33,943 bases of DNA from Patescibacteria group bacterium (GTDB lineage: Bacteria; Patescibacteriota; Gracilibacteria; UM-FILTER-43-11), in NCBI GenBank assembly GCA_018825145.1, contig JAHJFD010000035.1, forward strand, positions 1 through 33,943, written 5' to 3'. Both the position numbers and the translations under genes were made by a program. Numbering within the stretch: the stretch's first letter is position 1; the number at the start of each line of letters is the position of its first letter. The notes below the pieces were generated by a model. It was given only the letters and a program-made list of their open reading frames with translations. It searched no databases and was not told the DNA's origin. Shown here one piece after another: positions 17,571 through 24,745 of the stretch.

Positions 17571-19046
17571 ATGAAAAAAAATACCATTCGAATCATCGCC
17601 GTACTTCTCATACTGATGGCGCCTCTTTTTCTGTCCGGCTGTAAAAAGAAGTGTCCCAAACCGACCGAAAACATTCCCGGCACCAGCACTTTCCGCGATG
17701 ACTGCCCTTATGAAGAGGCGACAACCGCCGGAACGGGCCAGAAAGTCCTCGACCTGTGGATCATCTACGACAACACCGACGCCTTCCGCGAGCAGGTTCA
17801 GGCCTTTCAGAGTAACTTTCCCGGCGTCCGGGTAAACGTGAAGAAATTCACTAACCTTCCGGAATATGAAGACCTGGTCATCAGTGAAATCGCCGAAGGT
17901 GAAGGTCCTGACGTCTTTATGGTTCACAATTCCTGGATGCCAAAGCATTTCAAAAAACTCTACCCGCTCCCTCTCGACCAGCCCATTGTCATGAATGCCG
18001 AACTTTTCCGCCAGACCTTCTTCCAGGCCGCGGCCAACGATCTCATCATCGACGAACAGGTATACGGCATGCCGCTGTCCATCGACAACCTCGCCGTCTT
18101 TTACAACAAACAGCACTTCAAAGACCTCATCGCCACCAGCGACAAGCCGGGCGCCTTATGGGAAGAAATCAAAGAGCAGACCACTGAACTCACCAAGCGC
18201 GACAACAGCCCCGAACGTTTCGCGCTTTCCGGAATGGCTTTAGGCCGGGCCGACAACATTTCCAGCGCGGTCGACATTCTTTACGCCCTCATGCTCGAAT
18301 ACGGCGTGCAGTTTTACGATGAAAAGGAAGAGCGGGCCACTTTCGCCACGGGCGGCGGGCTCACGGGCGACAATCCCGGCGTTCAGGCCCTCGAACTCTT
18401 TACCAGTTTCGGCCTGCCAAGTTACCGCAATTACAGCTGGAATGAATACATCACCGGCTACTCCCCCGCCGAAAAGGAAATCAATCCCTTTGTCCGCGGC
18501 AAGGTCAGCATGATCATCGGCTATCCTTACCTTTATGGCGAAATTCAGACGGCCATTCAGGAACAGCAAAAATCCGGAGGCCAGCACATCGATATCGAAA
18601 ATGTGGGTATTACCTCTTTCCCCCAGCTGGTCAGCGGCACCGAGGCCACCAAACGCGACACTTACGCCAGTTACTTCCCGCTTGTCGTGGCCCGCACCAC
18701 CGACATGCCGGCCGAGGCCTGGTCACTCGTCCAGTTTCTCACCAGCTCAGACGCGCTCCAGACCTACCACAAAATCACCAACCGGCCCACCAGCCGAAAA
18801 GACATGGTTTCCGAACAGCAAACCGAACCTCTCTTCGGCACTTTCGCCTTTCAGGCGCCCTTTGCCAAAAGCTTTAAAATCTACGATGACGCCGCCTATC
18901 GAAAGGTCTTCACCGACGCCATTCAGGATGTGATGAAGAATGTGTCCAGCGCCCAGCAGGCGCTCACTGCCGCCCAGCAAAAAATCACCTGTGTCGTGCA
19001 GAAAGAAAAAGAGCTGATTGATATAGGAACCGATTGCGGCATTTAA
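17571..19046 (+). CDS. Extracellular solute-binding lipoprotein (ABC sugar-binding type)
   Basis: 491 residues. A lipoprotein signal peptide ends in the lipobox LSGC with Cys24 as the predicted lipidated residue; lspA at 24132 would process it. The mature part resembles family 1 solute-binding proteins: LDLWIIYDNTDAF near the start, EGEGPDVFMVHNSW, YGMPLSIDNLAVFYNK, KGKVSMIIGYPY-like region and AEAWSLVQFLTSSD. It would capture a sugar or oligosaccharide at the cell surface. No permease or ATPase gene lies nearby; instead it sits between a glycosyltransferase and a Wzy-like gene, 12 nt before the latter, so it may deliver or sense glycans. Cysteines at 28 and 41 and a Cys pair near the C-terminus are unusual for the family. 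Confidence 0.88.
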   Translation: MKKNTIRIIAVLLILMAPLFLSGCKKKCPKPTENIPGTSTFRDDCPYEEATTAGTGQKVLDLWIIYDNTDAFREQVQAFQSNFPGVRVNVKKFTNLPEYEDLVISEIAEGEGPDVFMVHNSWMPKHFKKLYPLPLDQPIVMNAELFRQTFFQAAANDLIIDEQVYGMPLSIDNLAVFYNKQHFKDLIATSDKPGALWEEIKEQTTELTKRDNSPERFALSGMALGRADNISSAVDILYALMLEYGVQFYDEKEERATFATGGGLTGDNPGVQALELFTSFGLPSYRNYSWNEYITGYSPAEKEINPFVRGKVSMIIGYPYLYGEIQTAIQEQQKSGGQHIDIENVGITSFPQLVSGTEATKRDTYASYFPLVVARTTDMPAEAWSLVQFLTSSDALQTYHKITNRPTSRKDMVSEQQTEPLFGTFAFQAPFAKSFKIYDDAAYRKVFTDAIQDVMKNVSSAQQALTAAQQKITCVVQKEKELIDIGTDCGI

Positions 19047-19057
19047 CCGGGTAGCCA

Positions 19058-20305
19058 ATGAACCGACTCATTCGGACACTTTGGAAAATCTTCCTCTTCA
19101 CCTTCCCTTTTTCCGTCCATTTTGTCTTATACGAGCAAAACAGTTACCGCTTTGGCAATTTCAGCACCTGGGTCACCGGATTTTTGTTTTTGCCCGAACT
19201 TCTGCTGATACTTACTTTCATCCTTTGGGTCATTCAGAAAATCAAAAACAAAGAACTCGGCAAACTCAAAACGCCCGGCTGGGGTCTCGCTCTTTTTCTC
19301 CTGTTCATGGTGAACGCGGGAGTTGTAACTTTTTTGCGGGGTGACATGATGCTTTATCTTTTCTTCCTTATCCGCGTGCTTGAGGCCGGGGCGGTGTACG
19401 TGCTGATTCGCCAAAAACTCGTTCCTCACAACGAACTCATTACCTGGCTTTTATATGGCGCGGTATTCCAGATTATTCTGGCTTACATTCAAACCCGCCT
19501 TAATCACTCGGTCGGTCTTACCTTTATCGGCGAACAGGTCATTGGCCCGGGGGTGCCGAACGTGGCCAAAACCGACCTGGCGGATGGCTCTAAACTCATT
19601 CGCCCTTACGGCACTTTTCTGCACCCCAACATTCTGGGCGTCTATCTGCTAACAATTTTCTTCCTCAGTCTTGCCTATCTCAAAAAAACCGCCCTGCTTT
19701 TCTGGGTGATTCTCATGTCGGTCGGCATATACCTCACGGGCTCTCAGGCGGCTCAGCTTACCCTGCTCATTACGGTTGGTATCCTGCTGGTTCTCAGTTT
19801 TATCAAAGTGGCTACCCAAAAAAGGGCCCTCTCCATTGGACTGTTGGGCCTCATTTTTTTCGGAAATCTGTGGATTTACATAAACAGTGCCTCTCTCGCC
19901 TGGGACTACCCCTCAATTCAGGAACGCCTTCTGCAGAACGTCATCAGTATCAACATGTTCCTGCACAAATTCTGGGGCGTAGGTGTGGGTAATTTTACGC
20001 TGATGATGGAACAGTTTTCCAAAACCAAACTTCTGCCCTGGGAATTCCAGCCGGTCCACAACACTTATTTTCTGATTCTCAACGAAACCGGCATTCAGGG
20101 GCTTATCATCCTGATTCTCATCATCGCTTACCTCCTGCATGGTTACTGGAAAACGGGCCTGAGTTACTTTCTGCGTGACAAAGCCCGAGTCCTGCCCCTC
20201 TTCGCGCTCATTGTGGTCGCTTCCTTCGATCACCTGCTGTGGACAAGCTGGGTCGGGCCTATTCTGGCCGGAATGGTGGTAGCCGAAACCACCCGATCCG
20301 CGTGA
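19058..20305 (+). CDS. O-antigen ligase/polymerase-like (Wzy/WaaL) membrane protein
   Basis: 415 residues with about ten predicted transmembrane helices. The long loop near residues 165-195 (GVPNVAKTDLADGSKLIRPYGTFLHPNILG) and the later HNTYFLILNETGIQGL motif are hallmarks of the Wzy_C/O-antigen ligase superfamily, where Arg and His residues in periplasmic loops act on lipid-linked glycans. It would polymerise or transfer a glycan at the outer face of the membrane. It begins 12 nt after the solute-binding lipoprotein gene, so the two are probably co-transcribed. The final residues (ETTRSA) lie in GC-rich sequence that forms a hairpin over the stop codon. Confidence 0.88.
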   Translation: MNRLIRTLWKIFLFTFPFSVHFVLYEQNSYRFGNFSTWVTGFLFLPELLLILTFILWVIQKIKNKELGKLKTPGWGLALFLLFMVNAGVVTFLRGDMMLYLFFLIRVLEAGAVYVLIRQKLVPHNELITWLLYGAVFQIILAYIQTRLNHSVGLTFIGEQVIGPGVPNVAKTDLADGSKLIRPYGTFLHPNILGVYLLTIFFLSLAYLKKTALLFWVILMSVGIYLTGSQAAQLTLLITVGILLVLSFIKVATQKRALSIGLLGLIFFGNLWIYINSASLAWDYPSIQERLLQNVISINMFLHKFWGVGVGNFTLMMEQFSKTKLLPWEFQPVHNTYFLILNETGIQGLIILILIIAYLLHGYWKTGLSYFLRDKARVLPLFALIVVASFDHLLWTSWVGPILAGMVVAETTRSA

Positions 20306-20319
20306 AGCAGATCAGGTGG
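20289..20319. terminator. Hairpin over the Wzy-like stop codon
   Basis: CCACCCGATC (20289-20298) and GATCAGGTGG (20310-20319) pair at 9 of 10 positions around an 11-nt loop containing the TGA. On the minus strand it is followed by TTTCGG. It may stop transcription of the GC-rich minus-strand gene; the lack of a T run makes this uncertain. Confidence 0.4.
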
Positions 20320-20341
20320 TCGTCGGGTGTGGTCACGATGG

Positions 20342-21349
20342 TCAGCCGGGCCCCTCTTGCGAGGGCACGGGCTCTGATGGTGCCGGCCTGTTCAGGATGG
20401 CGTCCAGCCCCTGAAGGTCGATCTCCTTGCCACTGGAATCCGAAAATCCACGGGCGAGGAACCAGAAGTTGATTTGCAGGTTTGGGGCCTCTTTGACCAC
20501 GATCGAAAAGAGCGCCTTGCTTTTGGGTTTTGGGACCCCTGCATCGGCGCCGCCTTCCTTCTGCTTCTCGACTTCTTTCGAAGTGATGAAGTAGACGAGA
20601 AGCATAGGCCGCTTCTTTATCGTGGGCTCCGCCGACTTGGACTCCTCGCCCTTTTTGTTGCCTTTCTTGCCCTTGTCGTCCTCAGGAGGCGGCGGTGGCG
20701 GAATGACCTCCGTCACCTCCACGCTCTCGAAAATGATGAGAGTAAATTTCTCTCCTTTTTCGAGCGCGGCGGAATGGTAGGGTGAAAGCCTGTCGGCTTC
20801 GACCCCAATCATTCGGGCCGCAGCCAGAATGGCCCCGCGGATGCGGCCGCCATCTTCACCATCCGGGTCCATCTGCTTTAGCAGCTTCTGGCCCTTCTGG
20901 TCGAAGATTTTGGGGTCTACATTCCAGTCGTAGTAGACCCGGGGCGGATCCATCAGCCGGTTGTAGTCGGCGAAGAACATCTTGCCGTAGTAAGTGAATA
21001 CCCACGGCGCGGCGAACGGGCCGACCAATAGCAGAAGCACAAGCTTCTTTTTGTGCTTCCCTGCCAGGGTCAGAGCCCCCTCCTTGCCCTTGCTCTTGTA
21101 GTAGAGCAGGGCGATGCCCACGATGGCCAGCATGGTACTGAGCACCCGCCAGTCCACCACATTGGAGCGGTGGAGCAGATACACTGCCACCACCGTTACC
21201 GGCACGAGAAACGCCATTTTGTGGCGCCTGACGAAGTCCACTGCCCTGACGAACAACATTTCGTCATCGCCATCAGGCTCGGCGCCTGAATAAGGGTCCA
21301 GGTGTTTTTCGCCCGAAGGCGGCACGGAATTTCCGGTATTTTGACTCAT
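20342..21349 (-). CDS. GC-rich membrane protein of unknown function, probably foreign
   Basis: 335 residues from the ATG at 21349, which is preceded by a textbook AGGAGG seven nt upstream; native genes here lack such a site. It has about three hydrophobic helices (~MAFLVPVTVVAVYLL, VLSTMLAIVGIALLYY, KLVLLLLVGPFAAPWVF), then a soluble region with YYDWNVDPKIFDQKG and a low-complexity linker (six Pro, then Lys/Gly/Glu-rich), and a Pro-rich C-terminus. No known domain recognised. GC content and third-codon GC are far above those of the flanking genes. The gene faces the Wzy-like gene and is bounded by inverted GTGACCACACC-type sequences. Horizontal acquisition or an assembly artefact are both possible. 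Confidence 0.75.
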   Translation of the reverse strand: MSQNTGNSVPPSGEKHLDPYSGAEPDGDDEMLFVRAVDFVRRHKMAFLVPVTVVAVYLLHRSNVVDWRVLSTMLAIVGIALLYYKSKGKEGALTLAGKHKKKLVLLLLVGPFAAPWVFTYYGKMFFADYNRLMDPPRVYYDWNVDPKIFDQKGQKLLKQMDPDGEDGGRIRGAILAAARMIGVEADRLSPYHSAALEKGEKFTLIIFESVEVTEVIPPPPPPEDDKGKKGNKKGEESKSAEPTIKKRPMLLVYFITSKEVEKQKEGGADAGVPKPKSKALFSIVVKEAPNLQINFWFLARGFSDSSGKEIDLQGLDAILNRPAPSEPVPSQEGPG

Positions 21350-21385
21350 GGATACGCCTCCTGGGCGAATAGTTTTGGGTTTGGG

Positions 21386-21466
21386 TTGATTGTGACCACA
21401 CCGAGTGATCACAAGTCGCCCCCCGCCTTGGCGGGGGAAACTAATGACACGATGAGTCACAATCAA
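21386..21466. promoter_or_regulatory. Long inverted repeat upstream of the GC-rich gene
   Basis: TTGATTGTGAC (21386-21396) and GTCACAATCAA (21456-21466) are perfect 11-bp inverted arms enclosing a second hairpin (CCCCGCC TT GGCGGGG at about 21421-21436). It lies 37-117 nt upstream of the start at 21349 and may be an operator, a leader structure or the end of an inserted segment. Confidence 0.5.
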
Positions 21467-21578
21467 AAATATGATTTCAAAGAGCAGGGGCTGATTAAAA
21501 TACTACATTTCCAGTTTTGAGTCAATTGGATTGACACAGAACCTAAGAATGATAATGTCATATAATTTTGAGACCTCC

Positions 21579-21691
21579 GGCATATACCCTTCCGGGGTAG
21601 AAAATTCTATTGCACATACTTTGTGCAAGATCTGTGCAAACTTTGTGCAAGATCTGTGCAACAGAATTCCGCACCTCAAAAAGGGTACCCC
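21579..21691 (-). repeat. Palindromic element copy 2, inverted relative to copy 1
   Basis: About 113 bp. On the minus strand it reads TACCCTTTTTGAGGTGCGG, GAATTCTG, then TTGCACAGATCTTGCACAAA-type units, then AGAATTTTCTACCCCGGAAGG, matching copy 1 (16361-16472) from end to end. Two exact 22-bp tandem units lie at 21618-21639 and 21640-21661. Like copy 1 it sits in a divergent intergenic region, between the GC-rich gene (-) and the tsaE-HD gene (+). Confidence 0.78.
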
Positions 21692-21779
21692 GGCTCCCGC
21701 CCCTACCGCGTTTCAGAAATTGCCCCCCGGCTCCCGCCCCTACCGCGTTTCAGAAATTGCCCCCCGGCTCCCGCCCCTG
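21688..21779. repeat. 37-bp GC-rich tandem repeat, 2.5 copies
   Basis: CCCCCGGCTCCCGCCCCTAC plus CGCGTTTCAGAAATTGC repeats at a 37-bp period (GGCTCCC at 21692, 21729 and 21766). The two full copies are identical; the third is cut short and ends in CTGCCG. It lies between the right edge of palindromic copy 2 and the tsaE-HD promoter. Confidence 0.9.
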
Positions 21780-21822
21780 CCGTATTTTTTGCGATAACCT
21801 CGCCACTTTTTTACGCATCAGT

Positions 21823-21828
21823 TATAAT
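21823..21828 (+). promoter_or_regulatory. -10 box for the tsaE-HD gene
   Basis: TATAAT lies 10 nt before the ATG at 21839, leaving a leader of only a few nt. No good -35 is seen 16-18 nt upstream. Confidence 0.5.
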
Positions 21829-21838
21829 TTCCGTTGCC

Positions 21839-22897
21839 ATGAAAACAATTTACCAAACCAAAACCCCTGAAAAGACCATCGAACTCGGAATCCAGCTGGC
21901 CGCCCGCCTGAAACCGGGCGCCACAGTCCTGCTTTTTGGCGATCTTGGCAGTGGTAAAACCCAGTTCACCAAAGGTATCGCCAAGGGTCTGGGCATCAGC
22001 GAACTGATCAAAAGCCCCACTTTCACCTACGTCAACAAATACGATCTTCAGACCGGCCCGCAGACAGGCCCTCACTTCTATCACTACGACTTATACCGCC
22101 TCAAACACGGCGAAGACTATGAATCCATCGGCCTTGAAGAGACCATGCACGATGACCGCTCCATCAACGTCATCGAATGGGCCGACCGCATGGCTGGCAG
22201 GCACCCCGCAACTTATATCCGCGTGGATTTCCATTCGCTGGCCGACCACCACAAAATAATCTTTCAATTTGAAGACTCCGAAATCGTCCCCGATGAACTC
22301 GTCGATAAATTCTGGCGGGACTGGGTTACCCCTCTGCACGTCCGCGCTCACAGTAAAAAAGTCACCGACGTATGCCTGCAAATTGGTCAGGCTCTTGCCG
22401 ACAAGAATATCCTCGTCAACCTCAGCCTCCTCAATACCGCCGGCCTGCTTCACGATATGGCCAGGGTTTGCGATTTTACTGAACTCAACCGCGACAAATT
22501 CCATGAAGAAGTCACCGATGATAAGTGGACTAAATGGCTAGACTTACAAAAACAATTCAAAGGAATGAATCACGCCGATGTAGCCTGCGGAGCGCTGGCA
22601 GATGATGGTTACAACAAAACCGCCGAACTCGTCCGTCTGCACAACTCCCTGTCTATTTTGGAAGAACCCGAAAAATTCGCTTACCTCGAAGTGGCCATTC
22701 TCTTCTATGCCGACAAACGCGTCAAACACGATGAAATAGTAAGCCTTGCCGAGCGCTTCCGTGACGGCCGCGAGCGCCATGGAAAATTTGATAATCTCAA
22801 GACCCAAACCATGTTTGAGGAAGTGGAAAAAAGAACTTTTGAACTTGAGAAACAGCTATTTGCCCTTATTTCCATAAAGCCGGAAGACATAAGTTAG
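21839..22897 (+). CDS. tsaE: TsaE (t6A biosynthesis ATPase) fused to an HD-domain hydrolase
   Basis: 352 residues from the ATG at 21839. The open frame continues upstream, but only through the repeats, and the TsaE fold starts at this Met. Residues 1-150 are TsaE: Walker A GDLGSGKT (34-41), SPTFTYV (~60-66), HYDLYRL and VIEWADRM. TsaE helps TsaB/TsaD make N6-threonylcarbamoyl-adenosine on ANN-decoding tRNAs. Residues ~170-345 form an HD-type metal phosphohydrolase: HVRAHSKKV, AGLLHDMAR with the HD pair, MNHADVACG and YADKRVKHDEIVSLAERF. Bacterial TsaE is normally ~150 residues alone, so this is a fusion. No other t6A gene is visible here. The hydrolase substrate, perhaps a nucleotide, is unknown. 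Confidence 0.9.
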   Translation: MKTIYQTKTPEKTIELGIQLAARLKPGATVLLFGDLGSGKTQFTKGIAKGLGISELIKSPTFTYVNKYDLQTGPQTGPHFYHYDLYRLKHGEDYESIGLEETMHDDRSINVIEWADRMAGRHPATYIRVDFHSLADHHKIIFQFEDSEIVPDELVDKFWRDWVTPLHVRAHSKKVTDVCLQIGQALADKNILVNLSLLNTAGLLHDMARVCDFTELNRDKFHEEVTDDKWTKWLDLQKQFKGMNHADVACGALADDGYNKTAELVRLHNSLSILEEPEKFAYLEVAILFYADKRVKHDEIVSLAERFRDGRERHGKFDNLKTQTMFEEVEKRTFELEKQLFALISIKPEDIS

Positions 22898-22940
22898 ATG
22901 TTCCGGATGTTGATAACATAGGCGATATAATAAAGACCCC

Positions 22941-22970
22941 TTGACTTGAGCCTGGAATTTGTTTTAGAAT
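22941..22970 (+). promoter_or_regulatory. Promoter for the 126-residue protein
   Basis: TTGACT (22941-22946) and TAGAAT (22965-22970) are separated by 18 nt; the start would be near 22977, 27 nt before the ATG at 23004. Confidence 0.55.
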
Positions 22971-23003
22971 CTGCATCCATTTATCAATCAATACCCTTAT
23001 TCA

Positions 23004-23384
23004 ATGAATGATTCGTTGAAGAATGAACAATTAAAGGCTGAAGGAGCTGAAGGAGTAAAATCAAGGCAGAGCCAAGCGCCGGAAAGCCTGCGGGCCCCGG
23101 AGGGTGAAGACCCAGAAAAATGGGCGGCTATCAAACGACTTATCACCGAAGAAGGCAGAAAAAGGTTTATGATGACATTTGAAGAAAAATTAAAAGGATA
23201 TAAAGCTCTTATTCAGAGCGGCGGCGGCTTCCTGCTCAAGCCACAACTTTCCGACATGCAGGAAACAGCGGCAAAACTGAAAGAACGCTACCCCAAAACA
23301 GCGGAATTCATTGAACAGGCACGGGCAAAAGTTCAGCAATTACTGGACTGGTGGGAAAAGAACAGGAAAAAAGAGGAAAAATAA
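23004..23384 (+). CDS. Small soluble helical protein of unknown function
   Basis: 126 residues, no signal peptide or membrane helix. The N-terminal third is polar and probably disordered (Glu/Gln/Ser-rich); the remainder looks helical and charged (RLITEEGRKRFMMTFEEKLKG, then AAKLKERYPKTAEFIEQARAKVQQLLDWW) and ends in Lys/Glu. No known domain recognised. It has its own promoter and converges on the membrane-protein gene, whose stop is only 8 nt away. Confidence that it is real is good because of the promoter and coding-like composition; function is unknown. Confidence 0.7.
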   Translation: MNDSLKNEQLKAEGAEGVKSRQSQAPESLRAPEGEDPEKWAAIKRLITEEGRKRFMMTFEEKLKGYKALIQSGGGFLLKPQLSDMQETAAKLKERYPKTAEFIEQARAKVQQLLDWWEKNRKKEEK

Positions 23385-23392
23385 GTAATCGC

Positions 23393-24121
23393 TTAAACCC
23401 GGTCGTCATCTCCCTCACCCGCATCCTCGTCTTCCTCATCTTCGGACTCTTTTTCAATCATCGTGTCTCCGCCTAAATCAGTCTCCACGTTCAGGGCGTC
23501 CACCCCGTAAAACCTCAAAAAATTATCATAAATAAGTTCCACAAAGCCACCCACCAATTCCAGAATAAACCAGACAGCCGGCATAGCCCCCAGCGTCAAT
23601 ACCAGTTGGGACACGTTTGAATTAAGCATAAGCAGGGCTATTCCAATGCTCACAAAAATACCAAGACTGCTGGAATAAATTCCAACAAGTGAATATTCGT
23701 AGCCGGCCAGCACTTCCATAATCAGTGCCGACACATAAGCGCTAAGCAAAAAATGCAGGGCCACCACACCGGTCGTGATCTCCAGCGGAATAGCGATTAA
23801 ATACAGGGGAATTGTCAGAAAGAAAAGCACCAGATTAAACAGAAATACCTGTGTGATTGTGGTTTTCCGGCGGCTGTACTTTTCGTGGTCCATAAAGGTC
23901 AGCATAACAGCTGTTATGGTATTCGCGCTCAGAGTGGCCACAAAAGCCATCACAATAATGGCGAAAAATGACAGCGAAGACACCGCTTCCCCCGAAGGAA
24001 TAAAAGTGGACATTATAAAATACACCACAAAAGCGATCAGCATTCCGACCACACCTCCCGTGATACCGCTCAACAGCCTGAGAGCGAACAATGTAGCGGA
24101 TAAAGGCCTTTTCTCATTCAT
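23393..24121 (-). CDS. Polytopic membrane protein of unknown function
   Basis: 242 residues from the ATG at 24121; the frame is open further upstream but that part overlaps lspA in another frame. About six hydrophobic helices (GITGGVVGMLIAFVVYFIM, FFAIIVMAFVATL, VFLFNLVLFFLTIPLYLIA, and others) are followed by a very acidic C-terminal tail (IEKESEDEEDEDAGEGDDD) that would lie in the cytoplasm. No transporter motif is seen. It starts 10 nt after the lspA stop on the same strand, so the two are probably co-transcribed. Confidence 0.78.
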   Translation of the reverse strand: MNEKRPLSATLFALRLLSGITGGVVGMLIAFVVYFIMSTFIPSGEAVSSLSFFAIIVMAFVATLSANTITAVMLTFMDHEKYSRRKTTITQVFLFNLVLFFLTIPLYLIAIPLEITTGVVALHFLLSAYVSALIMEVLAGYEYSLVGIYSSSLGIFVSIGIALLMLNSNVSQLVLTLGAMPAVWFILELVGGFVELIYDNFLRFYGVDALNVETDLGGDTMIEKESEDEEDEDAGEGDDDRV

Positions 24122-24131
24122 AATATTAGTT

Positions 24132-24617
24132 TTAGTTTTTACTTTCAGATTGTCTCGACGACAGCCATATTGTAGCAAATAATACCACCAGTCCAACAGT
24201 AATTCCTATATCCGCCACATTAAAAACCGGAAAAGGCCTGAGGACAATAAAATCAACCACGTAGCCGTAAAATATCCGGTCCACCAGATTGCCAAGCCCT
24301 CCGCCTATAATCGCCCCCAAAAGCCAGTGCTTAAAAATGGCAGGTTTTTCCGGCCGGCAGATATATTCAATGCCCGCTTTATACAGCAAAAACAGAATAA
24401 TCATACTTCCCGCGATCTGAAGCGACAGGGGCAAGTCAATTCCAAAGGCAATGCCGTCATTTTTGTGGGGCGAAGTGATGTAAAAAAAATCCCTGATAAA
24501 AACAAATGGCTTAATTACCTCTTTGGCAACCAATAACTTCGTCACAAAATCCAGAATCAGAATATCCAGAATACCCGCGACAAAGAAAACCCAATGCAAC
24601 CGGCATTTATTTTGCAT
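24132..24617 (-). CDS. lspA: Lipoprotein signal peptidase (signal peptidase II)
   Basis: 161 residues with four transmembrane helices. The catalytic aspartates are Asp113 (GNLVDR) and Asp136 (FNVAD), and the NDGIAFG loop (53-59) matches the conserved N-x-G-x-A-F region. It cleaves lipoprotein signal peptides just before the lipidated Cys in the membrane; the solute-binding lipoprotein at 17571 is a likely substrate. A TGCTACAAT extended -10 ends 6 nt before the ATG, so the mRNA is probably leaderless. Confidence 0.94.
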   Translation of the reverse strand: MQNKCRLHWVFFVAGILDILILDFVTKLLVAKEVIKPFVFIRDFFYITSPHKNDGIAFGIDLPLSLQIAGSMIILFLLYKAGIEYICRPEKPAIFKHWLLGAIIGGGLGNLVDRIFYGYVVDFIVLRPFPVFNVADIGITVGLVVLFATIWLSSRQSESKN

Positions 24618-24623
24618 GGCCCC

Positions 24624-24632
24624 ATTGTAGCA
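24624..24632 (-). promoter_or_regulatory. Extended -10 for leaderless lspA
   Basis: On the minus strand TGCTACAAT is an extended -10 (TGnTACAAT) with six nt (GGGGCC) before the ATG, the same spacing as at the GT2 gene (16595-16607). Confidence 0.65.
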
Positions 24633-24745
24633 AATTTAAAAAAGCCCTCTGCCTGGGCATCCGACAGCATTGACATTCTCTTCCCCGGTATTTTCTTTCA
24701 GCCCAAACACGGGTATAGTATGTAAGCTCCGATTTTAAGAAACTC

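Noticed and set aside
21623..21838. 72-codon upstream extension of the tsaE-HD frame
   Set aside because: It runs through the palindromic element and the 37-bp tandem repeats, whose periods are not multiples of three. The TsaE fold begins at 21839, just after a TATAAT box.
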